A stretch of 64,000 bases of DNA. Source: Streptomyces sp. R33. GTDB taxonomy: Bacteria > Actinomycetota > Actinomycetes > Streptomycetales > Streptomycetaceae. The notes below the pieces were generated by a model that was not told where the DNA came from, searched no databases, and was given only the letters and a program-made list of their open reading frames with translations. Positions within the stretch are counted from its first letter, which is position 1; each line of letters starts with the position of its first letter. The DNA lies in assembly GCF_041200175.1 (NCBI RefSeq), contig NZ_CP165727.1, forward strand, positions 7,248,001 through 7,312,000, read 5' to 3'. The translations under genes and the position numbers were made by a program. This document shows, one piece after another, positions 17,471-26,094 of the stretch.

Positions 17471-18973
17471 GTGAAGAGAATGTTCGTGGCTCCGGATCCG
17501 GGGCGCCTGAGGCTGAGGAACTCCCTGCGGGCCGTGCTCGGCGTCGGACTCGCCGTCGCCGTGGCCGAGCTGTGCGGCCTCTCCCTCACCGCCTCCATCA
17601 CCGGGGGACTCGCGGCCCTGCTCACCCTGTTCACCGTGCTCGACCCGACCGTGCGTGCCCAGCGCGTGACCAGCGCCCTGCTCCCCGTCGCCGGTTTCCC
17701 CGTCCTGGCGCTGGCCACCACCCTGCACGGGGTGCCGCTCGCCCGGGACGCCGCCTTCCTCGCGGTCGTGTTCGCCGGGGTCTACGCCCGCCGCTGGGGG
17801 CCGCGCGGGCACGCCCTCGGGATCTTCGGCTTCATGATGTTCTTCGTCACCCAGTTCCTGCACGCCGTCCCCGGCCAGCTGCCCGAGCTGTACGCCGCCG
17901 TCGGACTGGCGCTGCTCTCCGCGGGCGCGGTGCGGTTCCTGCTGTGGCCCATCGAGCGGCGCACCCCACCGCCCGCCGCCCCGCCCGGCCTGCCCGGCAC
18001 CGGGCTGGCCCGGCCGACCACGCGGCAGGCCTTCCAGGCCACCGCCGCCTGCGCCTTCGCCCTCGGTATCGGCCAGGCGCTCTCCGACGACCGCTGGTAC
18101 TGGGCCGTCGGCACCGCCTGGTGGATCTTCGTCAACACGGCCTCCCGGGGCGAGACCCTCGTCCGCGGGTTCCGCCGCGTCCTCGGCACGGTCGTCGGCA
18201 TCGCCGCCGGGCTGCTGATCGCCGTACCGCTGCACGGCGCGCCCGCGCCCACCGCCGCACTGGTCGCCGTATGCGTCTTCGGGATCTTCTACACCGCGGC
18301 CCCCTCGTACTCCTGGATGATGTTCTTCGTCACCGTCATGGCCGGGCTGCTGTACGGGCTCCTCGGCGTCCTGCACCCCGGGCTGCTGGTCCTGCGCTTC
18401 CAGGAGACCGCGATCGGCGCGCTGGGCGCCGCCCTCGCCGTCGTGCTCGTCCTCCCGGTGACCACGCACGCCGCCAACGACGCCTGGATCCAGCGCGCCC
18501 TGCACTGCGTACGGGCCTCCACCGCGGCCTCCCTCGACCGCCTGGCCGGGGACCCGGACGCCGATCCCGCCCCGCACGCCGCCGAACTCGAACTGCTGCT
18601 GGGCCGCGTACGGATGGCCCTCGCGCCCCTCGTCCACCCGCTGAGCCCGCTGCGCGCCCGCAAGGCCCGGGCCCGGCAGGTCCTCGGGCTGCTCGACGAC
18701 TGCGCCCGGGAGGTGCGCGGCCTGGTGGCCGTCGCCGCCGATCCGCAGGCCTCGCACGACGCCCGGCTGGCCGCGGCCTGCTGGCGGGTGGAGGCGGCCG
18801 TGGAGGCGCTGACCGCTCCGCAGGCCACGACGGGCCCCGCCGTTCCCAGCCACCCCCGGCCCGCCGCCGCGGAACCGGCCCTCGCGCACCTGCACGGCCT
18901 GGAGCACGCCCTCGTGGCCCTCCACGCCCCGCTGCGCACCGACCCGCGCTCGCCCCTCGTCATCAGCGCCTGA
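17471..18973 (+). CDS. FUSC family membrane protein
   Basis: 500-residue FUSC-type inner-membrane protein. Several hydrophobic helices in the first half (AVLGVGLAVAVAELCGL, ITGGLAALLTLFTVLD) and again at about 180-340 (AACAFALGIGQALS, LIAVPLHGAPAPTAALVAV). A cytoplasmic helical tail follows (about 345-495). A conserved PTTRQAFQATAACAFA segment marks the start of the second repeat, and WYWAVGTAWWIFVNT is the family core. GTG start is tentative; an ATG three codons on is possible. A long leader of 265 bp carries the dyad shared with the Lrp gene, suggesting regulation by that protein. Confidence 0.8.
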   Translation: MKRMFVAPDPGRLRLRNSLRAVLGVGLAVAVAELCGLSLTASITGGLAALLTLFTVLDPTVRAQRVTSALLPVAGFPVLALATTLHGVPLARDAAFLAVVFAGVYARRWGPRGHALGIFGFMMFFVTQFLHAVPGQLPELYAAVGLALLSAGAVRFLLWPIERRTPPPAAPPGLPGTGLARPTTRQAFQATAACAFALGIGQALSDDRWYWAVGTAWWIFVNTASRGETLVRGFRRVLGTVVGIAAGLLIAVPLHGAPAPTAALVAVCVFGIFYTAAPSYSWMMFFVTVMAGLLYGLLGVLHPGLLVLRFQETAIGALGAALAVVLVLPVTTHAANDAWIQRALHCVRASTAASLDRLAGDPDADPAPHAAELELLLGRVRMALAPLVHPLSPLRARKARARQVLGLLDDCAREVRGLVAVAADPQASHDARLAAACWRVEAAVEALTAPQATTGPAVPSHPRPAAAEPALAHLHGLEHALVALHAPLRTDPRSPLVISA

Positions 18974-19242
18974 CACCGGCCGCACGACGGCCCGGCCGCC
19001 AAGGGCCGCCGGGCCCTCGGCCCTGTGCATGATTCCCGAGGTCAGAGACCTGATGACGGCGGATCCTACGCCCTGTCAGGCCCGCTCCGCAGGGCAATGG
19101 CCCGAAGATCACTCGGTGGAGTGTTCCGGACGCGCGTGCCGTATCCCGCTGACCTGCGGCATGTACAACGGGTGATTGTTGATTGCACATTCATCCGGCA
19201 CGTACAGGGTGGATCTGGTCGGACAGGGGGTAACCGCCCGGG

Positions 19243-20379
19243 ATGGAAATACTTCAACAGCGCTCGACCACAGCCCAAGTGTGGGAAGCAGCCGAGGAGT
19301 TCGTCCGACTCTTCCACCGCGAGAATCCGCTGGCCGGTGATCCCCGGGCCCGGCTCGCCGCCGTACGGGCCGAGCTCGCGGAGACCGGAAGCTACCGGCA
19401 CACCTCGCAGGAACTCGTCCACGGGGCCCGTGTCGCCTGGCGCAACAGTAACCGTTGCATAGGCAGGCTGTACTGGAACTCGCTGCGCGTGCGCGACCGT
19501 CGCGAGCTCACCGCGGCCGACGACATCGCCGCCGAGTGCTTCGAGCATCTGCGCGACGCGACCAACGGGGGCCGCGTCAGACCCACCATCACCGTCTTCG
19601 CCCCGGACACCCCGGACCGCCCGGGCCCGCTGATCTGGAGCGAACAGCTCGTCCGGTACGCCGGCTACGGCGACCACCACTCCGTGACCGTGGGCGATGC
19701 CCGCAACGCGCCCCTCACCAGTGCGCTGCTCGCCCTCGGCTGGGCCGGCGGCTCCGGCACCCCCTTCGACCTGCTGCCGCTCGTGGTCCAGGGCGTCGAC
19801 GACAAGCCCCGCTGGTTCGACACCCCCGCCGACGCCGTGCTGGAGGTCCCGATCGAGCACCCCGACGACGCGGGCTGGGCCGACTGGGGACTGCGCTGGC
19901 ACGCCGTACCCGCCATCTCCAACATGTGCCTGGAGATCGGCGGCATCCACTACCCGGCCGCGCCGTTCAACGGCTGGTACATGGGAACCGAGATCGGCGC
20001 CCGCAACCTCGCCGACACCGACCGGTACAACCTCCTCCCCGCCGTCGCCCGGCGGCTGGGCCTGGACACCTCCAGCGACCGCTCGCTCTGGAAGGACCGC
20101 GCGCTCGTCGAGCTCAACCGGGCCGTGCTGCACTCCTACGACCGGGCGGGCGTCACCATCGCGGACCACCACACCGAATCGCGGCGCTTCCTGAGCCACA
20201 TAGAGCGGGAGGAGCGCAAGGGGCGCGAGGTGGGCGCCGACTGGTCCTGGATCGTGCCCCCGATCTCGGGCTCCGCCACCCCGGTCTTCCACCGCACGTA
20301 CGACGACCGGCCGAGCTCGACGGCGTACGTGCACCACCCCGGCGCACAGGAACGCGCCCAAGGGCGGGATCTGGTCTAG
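19243..20379 (+). CDS. nos: Nitric oxide synthase oxygenase
   Basis: 378-residue bacterial NOS oxygenase domain, converting L-arginine to citrulline and nitric oxide at a thiolate-ligated haem. The axial Cys72 is in AWRNSNRCIGRLYW. The substrate/pterin region shows PFNGWYMGTEIGARN, with the arginine-binding Glu, and DADRYN-like DTDRYNLL. The C-terminal WSWIVPPISGSATPVFH matches the dimer/pterin segment. No reductase domain is fused, as usual in bacteria, so an external flavodoxin or ferredoxin reductase must supply electrons. Thaxtomin-type neighbours (nitrating P450, NRPS) are absent, pointing to signalling or stress protection. The ribosome site is weak; the 269-bp upstream gap has no clear operator. 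Confidence 0.94.
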   Translation: MEILQQRSTTAQVWEAAEEFVRLFHRENPLAGDPRARLAAVRAELAETGSYRHTSQELVHGARVAWRNSNRCIGRLYWNSLRVRDRRELTAADDIAAECFEHLRDATNGGRVRPTITVFAPDTPDRPGPLIWSEQLVRYAGYGDHHSVTVGDARNAPLTSALLALGWAGGSGTPFDLLPLVVQGVDDKPRWFDTPADAVLEVPIEHPDDAGWADWGLRWHAVPAISNMCLEIGGIHYPAAPFNGWYMGTEIGARNLADTDRYNLLPAVARRLGLDTSSDRSLWKDRALVELNRAVLHSYDRAGVTIADHHTESRRFLSHIEREERKGREVGADWSWIVPPISGSATPVFHRTYDDRPSSTAYVHHPGAQERAQGRDLV

Positions 20380-20438
20380 ACCTTCTGTTACCGTCGGCTC
20401 CGCACGGATCGATCCGGAACGGTGGAGAGGGGCATCCC

Positions 20439-21524
20439 GTGGGTGACGCGGACGGTACCGAGGGCGCGTACGAAAGAGCCCGGAGCGGCGGACACCGGGT
20501 CCACATCGGCTCGTTCACCTCGGGAGGCGGCCGCGGCATCACCACCGCGGCCGCGGACCCCGCGACCGGTGCACTGACCCTGCTCTCCGCCACCGATGCG
20601 GTCGCGGACCCCTCGTACCTCACCGTCGACCGGGCCACCGGCGTGCTCTACGCCGTGAGCGAGACCGAGCAGGGCGCGGCCGCCGCCTTCCGGCCCACCC
20701 CCGAGGGCCTGACCGCCTTCGGCCCGGCCGTCCGCGTCGGCGGCTCCGGGCCGACCCACCTCAGCGTGGCCGGGCGCCGGCTGCTGACCGCCAACTACAC
20801 CTCCGGCAGCGTCAGCAGCCTCCCGCTCGCCCCGGACGGCGCCCTGTCCGGGCCCGCCGCGGTCCTGGGCCACCAGGGCTCCGGGCCCGACACGAGCCGC
20901 CAGGAACGGCCGCACGCCCACCAGGTGCTGCCCGATCCGAGCGGCCGCTGGGTGCTCAGCGTGGACCTCGGCACCGATTCGGTCCGTATCTGCGCACCGG
21001 ACCGGACCACCGGGGCACTGCGCCTGCACGGCGAGACCGCGCTGCGCTCCGGGACGGGCCCGCGCCACCTCGCCTTCCACCCGGACGGCGAGGCGGTCTA
21101 CGTCCTGCACGAGCTGGAGCCGCAGCTGACCGTCTGCCGCTGGAATCCGGTCTCCGGGCAACTGGAACCGGTTGACGAGGTTCCGATCGCCTCTGCGGGC
21201 GCTCCAGGGGGCGTACGGGCCTATCCCTCGGCCGTGGTGGCCTCGCCCGACGGGCGGTTCGTCTGGGCCGCGGTCCGCGGAGCCGACACCATCGCCACCC
21301 TTTCGCTCGCCGCCGGGGCGGGGAAACCGCGGCTCACGGGCAGCGTGGACTGCGGAGGCAGCTGGCCGCGGGACCTCGCCGCCGATCCCTCGGGCCGCCG
21401 GCTGTACGCGGCCAACGAGCGCTCCGGGGACGTCACCTGGTTCGACGTCGACCCGCTGACCGGGCAGCCGCGCCGGGCCGGCTCGGTGGCGGTTCCCGCC
21501 GCCACCTGTGTGGTCTTCGGCTGA
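20439..21524 (+). CDS. Lactonase family beta-propeller protein
   Basis: 361-residue seven-bladed propeller of the 6-phosphogluconolactonase/carboxymuconate-cyclase family. Repeated blade motifs include PSYLTVDRATGVLYAVSE, RPHAHQVLPDPSGRWVLSVD, GPRHLAFHPDGEAVYVLHE and WPRDLAADPSGRRLYAANE. GTG start is supported by GGAGAGGGG. No signal peptide is visible, so it should be cytoplasmic. The reaction could be 6-phosphogluconolactone hydrolysis or a related lactone; propellers of this type are often mis-annotated. It follows the NOS gene by 59 bp and may be in the same transcript. A strong bidirectional terminator lies downstream. Confidence 0.85.
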   Translation: MGDADGTEGAYERARSGGHRVHIGSFTSGGGRGITTAAADPATGALTLLSATDAVADPSYLTVDRATGVLYAVSETEQGAAAAFRPTPEGLTAFGPAVRVGGSGPTHLSVAGRRLLTANYTSGSVSSLPLAPDGALSGPAAVLGHQGSGPDTSRQERPHAHQVLPDPSGRWVLSVDLGTDSVRICAPDRTTGALRLHGETALRSGTGPRHLAFHPDGEAVYVLHELEPQLTVCRWNPVSGQLEPVDEVPIASAGAPGGVRAYPSAVVASPDGRFVWAAVRGADTIATLSLAAGAGKPRLTGSVDCGGSWPRDLAADPSGRRLYAANERSGDVTWFDVDPLTGQPRRAGSVAVPAATCVVFG

Positions 21525-21550
21525 CCACGGCCACCCGTGTGCGCAACGGC

Positions 21551-21594
21551 CGAGGGCCCGCGCCCCGGGAAGCATTCCGGGGCGCGGGCCCTCG
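21551..21594. terminator. Bidirectional terminator hairpin
   Basis: A perfect 18-bp stem (21551-21568 with 21577-21594, starting CGAGGGCCCG) with an 8-nt loop GAAGCATT. It sits between the convergent lactonase and chelatase-like genes. No U-tract, as usual in Streptomyces. Confidence 0.85.
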
Positions 21595-21615
21595 TACGAG
21601 CGGTCCTGGGAAGGA

Positions 21616-22536
21616 TCAGTGGGCAGCGGCGCCCTGGGAGAGGCCGAGCGCCGCGGAGTACTGGGTGACGACGAGCTTGCCAAGCGCCGAGTAGGCACCG
21701 AGTACCTCGGAGGCCGCGCAGTCGGCCTCCTTGCACGCCGTGTCCAGCAGCCCCTCGGCGGCTTCCGGACCGATCAGGTAGGGGGCCAGCGCGAGCTGCG
21801 TGGAGCCCTCGCTGCGCAGCTGCTCGGCGACCGCGGCCACCGAGCCCTCCTGGTCGAGCGCGGCGGCCTTGACGGGCACCGCGAGGCGGGCGGCCAGCAG
21901 CATGCCGGTGACACCCGCGACCTGGACGGCCTCCGCGCCGCCGGTGGTGGCCACGATGATGCCGTCCGCGGCGGTGGTGACGGTGAACAGCCGCGCGCGG
22001 TCGGCGCGGGCCAGGCCCGCCTCGGAGAGCCGCACGTGCAGGCCCTCGGCGAGCAGCGGGTGCGGGCCGAGCACCTCGGCCAGCTCGGCGGCGGCCGAGG
22101 AGTCCATGACGGCCTGGCGCATCCGGCGCAGCAGGTCGGCGTCGGGGCCGGCCAGCAGCGGGACGACCACGGCATCCGGGCCGGTCGGCGCGGGTACCTC
22201 GTGGCCGGCGGCGCGGGCGAACTCCGCGCGCGCGACGCGCTCGGCCGCGACAGCAGTCAGTACGTCGGCGAGGGCCGGGAACTCGGAGCCCTCGGCGTCA
22301 TCACCCTCGAGGAAGCCGATGCGGGCGTCCAGGCCCGGCAGCTCGGAGCGGCCGATGCTGATGATCTCTTCCGCCAGCCCCCGCGAGGCGGCCGAAGGGG
22401 CACCGGGCACGGCGAGCACCAGCGCGGGCGCGCCCTCGGGCGCCACCGCGGGCTCGGGTCGGCGGTGCCGTCCGGCAGGGCGGGGTCGCGGCATTCGTAC
22501 GGGCAGGCCATTTGCGGGCCCAGTGGGGGAGCTCAT
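21616..22536 (-). CDS. Sirohydrochlorin chelatase-like (CbiX family) protein
   Basis: 306-residue two-repeat protein of the CbiX/SirB class-II chelatase fold. Repeat 1 begins ALVLAVPGAPSAASRGLAEE (about 38) and repeat 2 DGIIVATTGGAEAVQVAG (about 195). The family normally has a metal-inserting His at the end of strand 1 (AHGSR or GHGS). Here those positions read AVPGA and ATTGG, so neither repeat shows the His. It may be a catalytically altered or scaffold paralogue. Start MSSPTGP is chosen at the first in-frame ATG; the Arg/Pro-rich first 35 residues may be non-globular. It stands alone between a terminator and ung. Confidence 0.7.
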   Translation of the reverse strand: MSSPTGPANGLPVRMPRPRPAGRHRRPEPAVAPEGAPALVLAVPGAPSAASRGLAEEIISIGRSELPGLDARIGFLEGDDAEGSEFPALADVLTAVAAERVARAEFARAAGHEVPAPTGPDAVVVPLLAGPDADLLRRMRQAVMDSSAAAELAEVLGPHPLLAEGLHVRLSEAGLARADRARLFTVTTAADGIIVATTGGAEAVQVAGVTGMLLAARLAVPVKAAALDQEGSVAAVAEQLRSEGSTQLALAPYLIGPEAAEGLLDTACKEADCAASEVLGAYSALGKLVVTQYSAALGLSQGAAAH

Positions 22537-22611
22537 GGCGCCGCATGCTACTGGCTTATCGGAACGGAGTGTTCGGGCAGGGCCTCATCGGGCGGCTTCT
22601 GTCCGTATTTA

Positions 22612-22641
22612 TCCGTTGAATGTCGTATACCGTTCAACGGA
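22612..22641 (-). terminator. Terminator hairpin after ung
   Basis: TCCGTTGAA, 12 nt, TTCAACGGA: a perfect 9-bp stem starting 4 bp beyond the ung stop, followed on the minus strand by an AT-rich stretch. It could also act as an operator for the downstream chelatase-like gene. Confidence 0.6.
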
Positions 22642-22645
22642 ATGA

Positions 22646-23332
22646 TCAACTGGCGGAGGGGAGCCGCCAGTCCACCGGCTGTGCTCCCTGACGGACCAGC
22701 AGGTCGTTCGTACGGCTGAACGGCCTGGATCCGAAGAACCCGTTCGCCGCGGACATGGGGGAGGGGTGGACGGACTCCACGGCCGGCAACTCGCCCAGCA
22801 GCGGCCGCAGATTGCGGGCGTCCCGGCCCCACAGCACCGACACGAGGGGCTTGCCGCGCGCGGCCAGCGCCCGGATGGCCTGCTCGGTGACGGCCTCCCA
22901 ACCCTTGCCGCGATGGCCCCCGGTCTTGCGCGGGGCGGTGGTCAGCGCGCGGTTCAGCAGGAGCACCCCCTGCCGCGTCCACGGGGTGAGGTCCCCGTTC
23001 GCCGGCCGGGGCACCCCCAGGTCCGCGTACAGCTCGCGGAAGATGTTGTCCAGGCTGGGCGGCCACGGGCTGACGTCGGGCGCGACCGAGAACGACAGGC
23101 CCATCGCGTGCCCCGGGGTGGGGTACGGGTCCTGGCCGACGATCAGCACCTTCACGTCGTCGAAGGGCTGCTGGAAGGCGCGCAGTACGTTCGCCCCGGC
23201 CGGCAGGTACGTCCTCCCCGCCGCGATCTCGGAGCGAAGGAAGTCGCCCATCGCGGCGATCTGCGCCGCCACCGGCTCCAGAGCCCGGGCCCAGCCCGGC
23301 TCGACGATCTCGTTCAACGGTCGTGCTGCCAC
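22646..23332 (-). CDS. ung: Uracil-DNA glycosylase
   Basis: 228-residue family-1 uracil-DNA glycosylase that removes deaminated cytosine from DNA as the first step of base excision repair. Water-activating motif GQDPYP at 66-71 (catalytic Asp68), uracil-stacking PWPPSLDNIF, VLLLNRALT, and the minor-groove loop HPSPMSA near the C-terminus are all intact. GTG start gives the family-normal length. Streptomycetes usually carry two Ung copies, so this may be one of a pair. Monocistronic by position: a hairpin follows, and the upstream gene is 23 bp away on the same strand. Confidence 0.95.
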   Translation of the reverse strand: MAARPLNEIVEPGWARALEPVAAQIAAMGDFLRSEIAAGRTYLPAGANVLRAFQQPFDDVKVLIVGQDPYPTPGHAMGLSFSVAPDVSPWPPSLDNIFRELYADLGVPRPANGDLTPWTRQGVLLLNRALTTAPRKTGGHRGKGWEAVTEQAIRALAARGKPLVSVLWGRDARNLRPLLGELPAVESVHPSPMSAANGFFGSRPFSRTNDLLVRQGAQPVDWRLPSAS

Positions 23333-23355
23333 GGGGAGTCACTCTACTGGCCGAT

Positions 23356-24447
23356 TCAGTGAGCCAGCACCGCCGCCCGTACGCACAGCACGTCCGGCAG
23401 GTGCTCGGCCAGCAGCTGCCAGCTGTCCCCGTCGTCGTGGCTGGCGTACAGCTCGCCGTTGCGGTTGCCGAAGTAGACCCCCGCCGGGTCCGCGTCGTCC
23501 GTGCACAGGGCGTCCCGCAGCACCGTCCCGTAGTGGTCCCCGGCCGGCAGCCCGCGCGTGAGCGGCTCCCAGGTGGCGCCCGCGTCCTGCGTACGGAAGA
23601 CGCGGCAGCGGTGCTCCGCCGGGACCCGGTCGGAGTCGGCGTTGAGCGGGAAGACGTACGCGGTGTCCGGCCGGTGCGGGTGCGCGGCCACCGCGAAGCC
23701 GAAGTCGGAGGGCAGGCCCGCGCCGATGTCGGTCCACCGGGCCCCGGCGTCGTCGCTGCGGTACACGCCCCAGTGGTTCTGCAGGTACAGCCGCTTCCGG
23801 TTCCCGGCGTCCTGGGCGACCTTGTGCACGCACTGGCCGAACTCCGGATGCGGATCCGGCAGGAACACCGCCGAGACCCCCTCGTTGGACGGGGCCCAGC
23901 CGGCCCCGCCGTCCAGGGTGCGGAACACCCCGGCGGTGGAGACCGCCACGGTCACCGCGTCGGGGTCGGCCGGGTCCGTCAGCACCGTGTGCAGGCCCTC
24001 ACCGCCGCCGCCCGGCACCCAGTCCTTGCGGCTCGGGTGCTCCCACAGCGGGCGGACCAGCTCGAAGGACTTCCCGCGGTCCGTCGAGCGGAACAGCGCG
24101 GCCGGCTCCGTCCCCGCGTAGACGACGTCCGGCGCCTCCGGGCCGGCCGGATGCAGCTGCCAGACCCGCTCCAGCGAGGCGCCGGTGTCCTTCGGGAACT
24201 TCACGGCGGGCTCGGCGGGCTCCTGCCAGCTCGCCCCCAGGTCGTCGGAGCTGAACACGGCCGGCCCCCAGTGCGAGCTGTCCGCGCCGACGAGCAGCCG
24301 GGGTACCGACTCCCGCCGGTCGACCGCGACGGCGTAGACGGCCTGGGCGTTGAAATGCGGCCCGTCGAGCTCCCAGGGGCCGCCGCCCCGCCTGCGGCCG
24401 ATGAAGAGGCCCTTGCGGGTCCCTGCGAGCAGGAGCACCTCGGACAT
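23356..24447 (-). CDS. BNR/Asp-box repeat propeller protein (sialidase-like fold)
   Basis: 363-residue propeller with repeated Asp-boxes: SSDDLGASW, STDRGKSFE, TLDGGAGW, SDDAGARW, TQDAGATW and SHDDGDSW. Such proteins are labelled exo-alpha-sialidase or VPS10/photosystem-II-assembly-like. No signal peptide or sialidase arginine triad is obvious, so enzymatic sialidase activity is doubtful. Start MSEVLLLAG is chosen because GGAGG lies 8 bp upstream; a GTG nine bases earlier would overlap that site. Adjacent ung is downstream on the same strand, but no functional link is evident. Confidence 0.8.
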   Translation of the reverse strand: MSEVLLLAGTRKGLFIGRRRGGGPWELDGPHFNAQAVYAVAVDRRESVPRLLVGADSSHWGPAVFSSDDLGASWQEPAEPAVKFPKDTGASLERVWQLHPAGPEAPDVVYAGTEPAALFRSTDRGKSFELVRPLWEHPSRKDWVPGGGGEGLHTVLTDPADPDAVTVAVSTAGVFRTLDGGAGWAPSNEGVSAVFLPDPHPEFGQCVHKVAQDAGNRKRLYLQNHWGVYRSDDAGARWTDIGAGLPSDFGFAVAAHPHRPDTAYVFPLNADSDRVPAEHRCRVFRTQDAGATWEPLTRGLPAGDHYGTVLRDALCTDDADPAGVYFGNRNGELYASHDDGDSWQLLAEHLPDVLCVRAAVLAH

Positions 24448-24658
24448 GGTCGACACCTCCGGACTGCGCCGTCACGGGCGTGCTGAACTTCGTTCCAGCC
24501 AGTCTGCACCCGCCCGCCGACAGCGGCCGGGCAGCCGCTCCGCTGCGCTGACCAGCCGGTCGCCATCGATCAACAGGCGTATCCAAAGGGTGGCTACTTG
24601 ATCGTAGGAGTCCGAAAGGGGTTGACTTCCACCTCTGCCACCGCACGAGAGGCACTAC

Positions 24659-26014
24659 GTGGCCACCGAGCACCTTTCGCCGCTCGACCTCGCCTTCTGG
24701 CGGATCGAATCCGCCACCCACCCCATGCACCTCGGCGCCCTCGCGGTCTTCGAAGCCGCCCCGCAGGACACGGGCCCCGATTCCGCCGCCGGCCCCGGCC
24801 GGGGGCCCGACCCGGCGGTCCGTGCCGCCGCACTGCTCACCGCCCGCTGCACCGCCGTCCCCGGCCTGCGCCGCCGCATCCACGACGTGCTGCTGCCGTT
24901 CGGCGCGGCCGCCTGGTCGCCCGACGCGGACTTCGATCCGGCCCGGCACGTGTTCCTCGTGCGCACCGGCGACCCGCAGGCCGCCGCCGGGCCCCTCATG
25001 GCGCGGCCGCTGGACCGCAGCCGCCCGCCCTGGGAGGCGCACGTCCTGGCCGGGCCCGATCCGGGATCGTTCGCGGTGCTCTTCAAGTTCCACCACGCCC
25101 TCGCCGACGGGCTCGGCGCCCTCGCGCTGGCGGCCATGCTCTTCGACGAGGGCCCGACCGTACGGGGTCCCGCGCGGCCGGCCCCCGTACCGCAGCCCGG
25201 CGGCTCCGCCCTGCGCAGCCTTCCCGGGGTCCTGGCCGCCCGGGTCCAGGACGTCGGCCAGGCGCTGGAGATCGGCGCGTCCGTCGCCCGCGCCGGCCTG
25301 CCCCTCGGTGTCCCGGCCGCCCTGACGGCCGTTCCGGCGCAGACCGGCACCCGCGCGGTCGCGGGCCTCGCGCTCGACCTCGACGACGTCAACCGCATCC
25401 GGAAGGTCGCCGGAGGCACCGTCAACGACGTCCTGATCGCCATGGTCGCGGGCGCCCTGCGGCGCTGGCTGGTGGGCCGTGGCGACCCCGAGCCGGAGGG
25501 GCCCGGGCCGCGCGCCCTGATACCGGTCTCCCGTCGTCGGCCGGGCGGCGCGCAGTACGGCAACCGGCTCTCCGGCTACCTGCTCCGGCTGCCCCTCGCC
25601 GAGCCGGACCCGCTGCTGCGCCTGCACCGGGTGCGGACCGGCATGGACCGCAACAAGGAGGCCGGACCCGCCCGCGGCGCCGGGGCCGTCGCGCTGCTGG
25701 CCGACCACGTCCACCCGCTCGGCCACCGGCTCGGCGGCCCGCTGGTCGCGCAGGCGGCCCGGCTGCTCTTCGACATCCTGGTCACCAGCGTCCCGCTGCC
25801 CAGCTTCACCTTCTCCCTCGGCGGCAGCCGGGTCCGGGAGGTCTATCCGCTCGCCCCGCTCGCCCGCGGCCACTCACTCGCGGTCGCGGTCTCCACGTAC
25901 AAGGGCACGGTCCACTACGGCCTGGTCGCCGATGGGGCGGCGGTGCCGGACCTGGCGGCCCTGGCAGAGGCGCTGCACGCCGAGCTCGACGAGCTTGTAC
26001 GAGAAGTCTCGTAG
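24659..26014 (+). CDS. Wax ester synthase/diacylglycerol acyltransferase (WS/DGAT)
   Basis: 451-residue bifunctional acyltransferase that esterifies acyl-CoA to diacylglycerol or fatty alcohol, making storage triacylglycerol or wax esters at the membrane. The catalytic HHxxxDG motif reads HHALADG at 145-151. The N-terminal LSPLDLAFWRIES and C-terminal NGVVTSVP-like LVTSVPLPSFTFSLGG region (DILVTSVPLPS) are conserved. GTG is preceded by GAGAGG. The stop codon is embedded in a perfect palindrome that belongs to the operator region of the next gene. Streptomycetes carry several paralogues. Confidence 0.9.
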   Translation: MATEHLSPLDLAFWRIESATHPMHLGALAVFEAAPQDTGPDSAAGPGRGPDPAVRAAALLTARCTAVPGLRRRIHDVLLPFGAAAWSPDADFDPARHVFLVRTGDPQAAAGPLMARPLDRSRPPWEAHVLAGPDPGSFAVLFKFHHALADGLGALALAAMLFDEGPTVRGPARPAPVPQPGGSALRSLPGVLAARVQDVGQALEIGASVARAGLPLGVPAALTAVPAQTGTRAVAGLALDLDDVNRIRKVAGGTVNDVLIAMVAGALRRWLVGRGDPEPEGPGPRALIPVSRRRPGGAQYGNRLSGYLLRLPLAEPDPLLRLHRVRTGMDRNKEAGPARGAGAVALLADHVHPLGHRLGGPLVAQAARLLFDILVTSVPLPSFTFSLGGSRVREVYPLAPLARGHSLAVAVSTYKGTVHYGLVADGAAVPDLAALAEALHAELDELVREVS

Positions 26015-26052
26015 TACGAGTAATTTCGTAGTACGGTGATGCTCGTACAAGC
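25993..26052. promoter_or_regulatory. Complex operator region upstream of Old Yellow Enzyme gene
   Basis: GCTTGTACGAG (25993-26003) pairs with CTCGTACAAGC (26042-26052). Between them lie CTCGTA-G-TACGAG (26008-26020, containing the preceding TAG stop) and a second CGTAGTACG. The segment 26029-26050 matches 27260-27281 at 19 of 22 positions, upstream of the ArsR gene. This is the best-supported operator pair in the window; ArsR binding is inferred. Confidence 0.65.
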
Positions 26053-26094
26053 CGCCGATCGCCGGCGTGCCCCGCCACATCCGGAGAGTCCTTC

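Noticed and set aside
19243..21524. Thaxtomin-like nitration cluster around the NOS gene
   Set aside because: No cytochrome P450, NRPS or MbtH-like gene occurs nearby; neighbours are FUSC, lactonase and chelatase-like genes.
22257..22511. Small minus-strand ORF inside the chelatase-like gene
   Set aside because: Shadow frame with Arg/Pro/Ser-rich composition; the overlapping frame has the family repeat pattern.
23356..24447. True secreted sialidase
   Set aside because: Asp-boxes are present but there is no signal peptide and no visible arginine triad; kept as a BNR-type propeller only.
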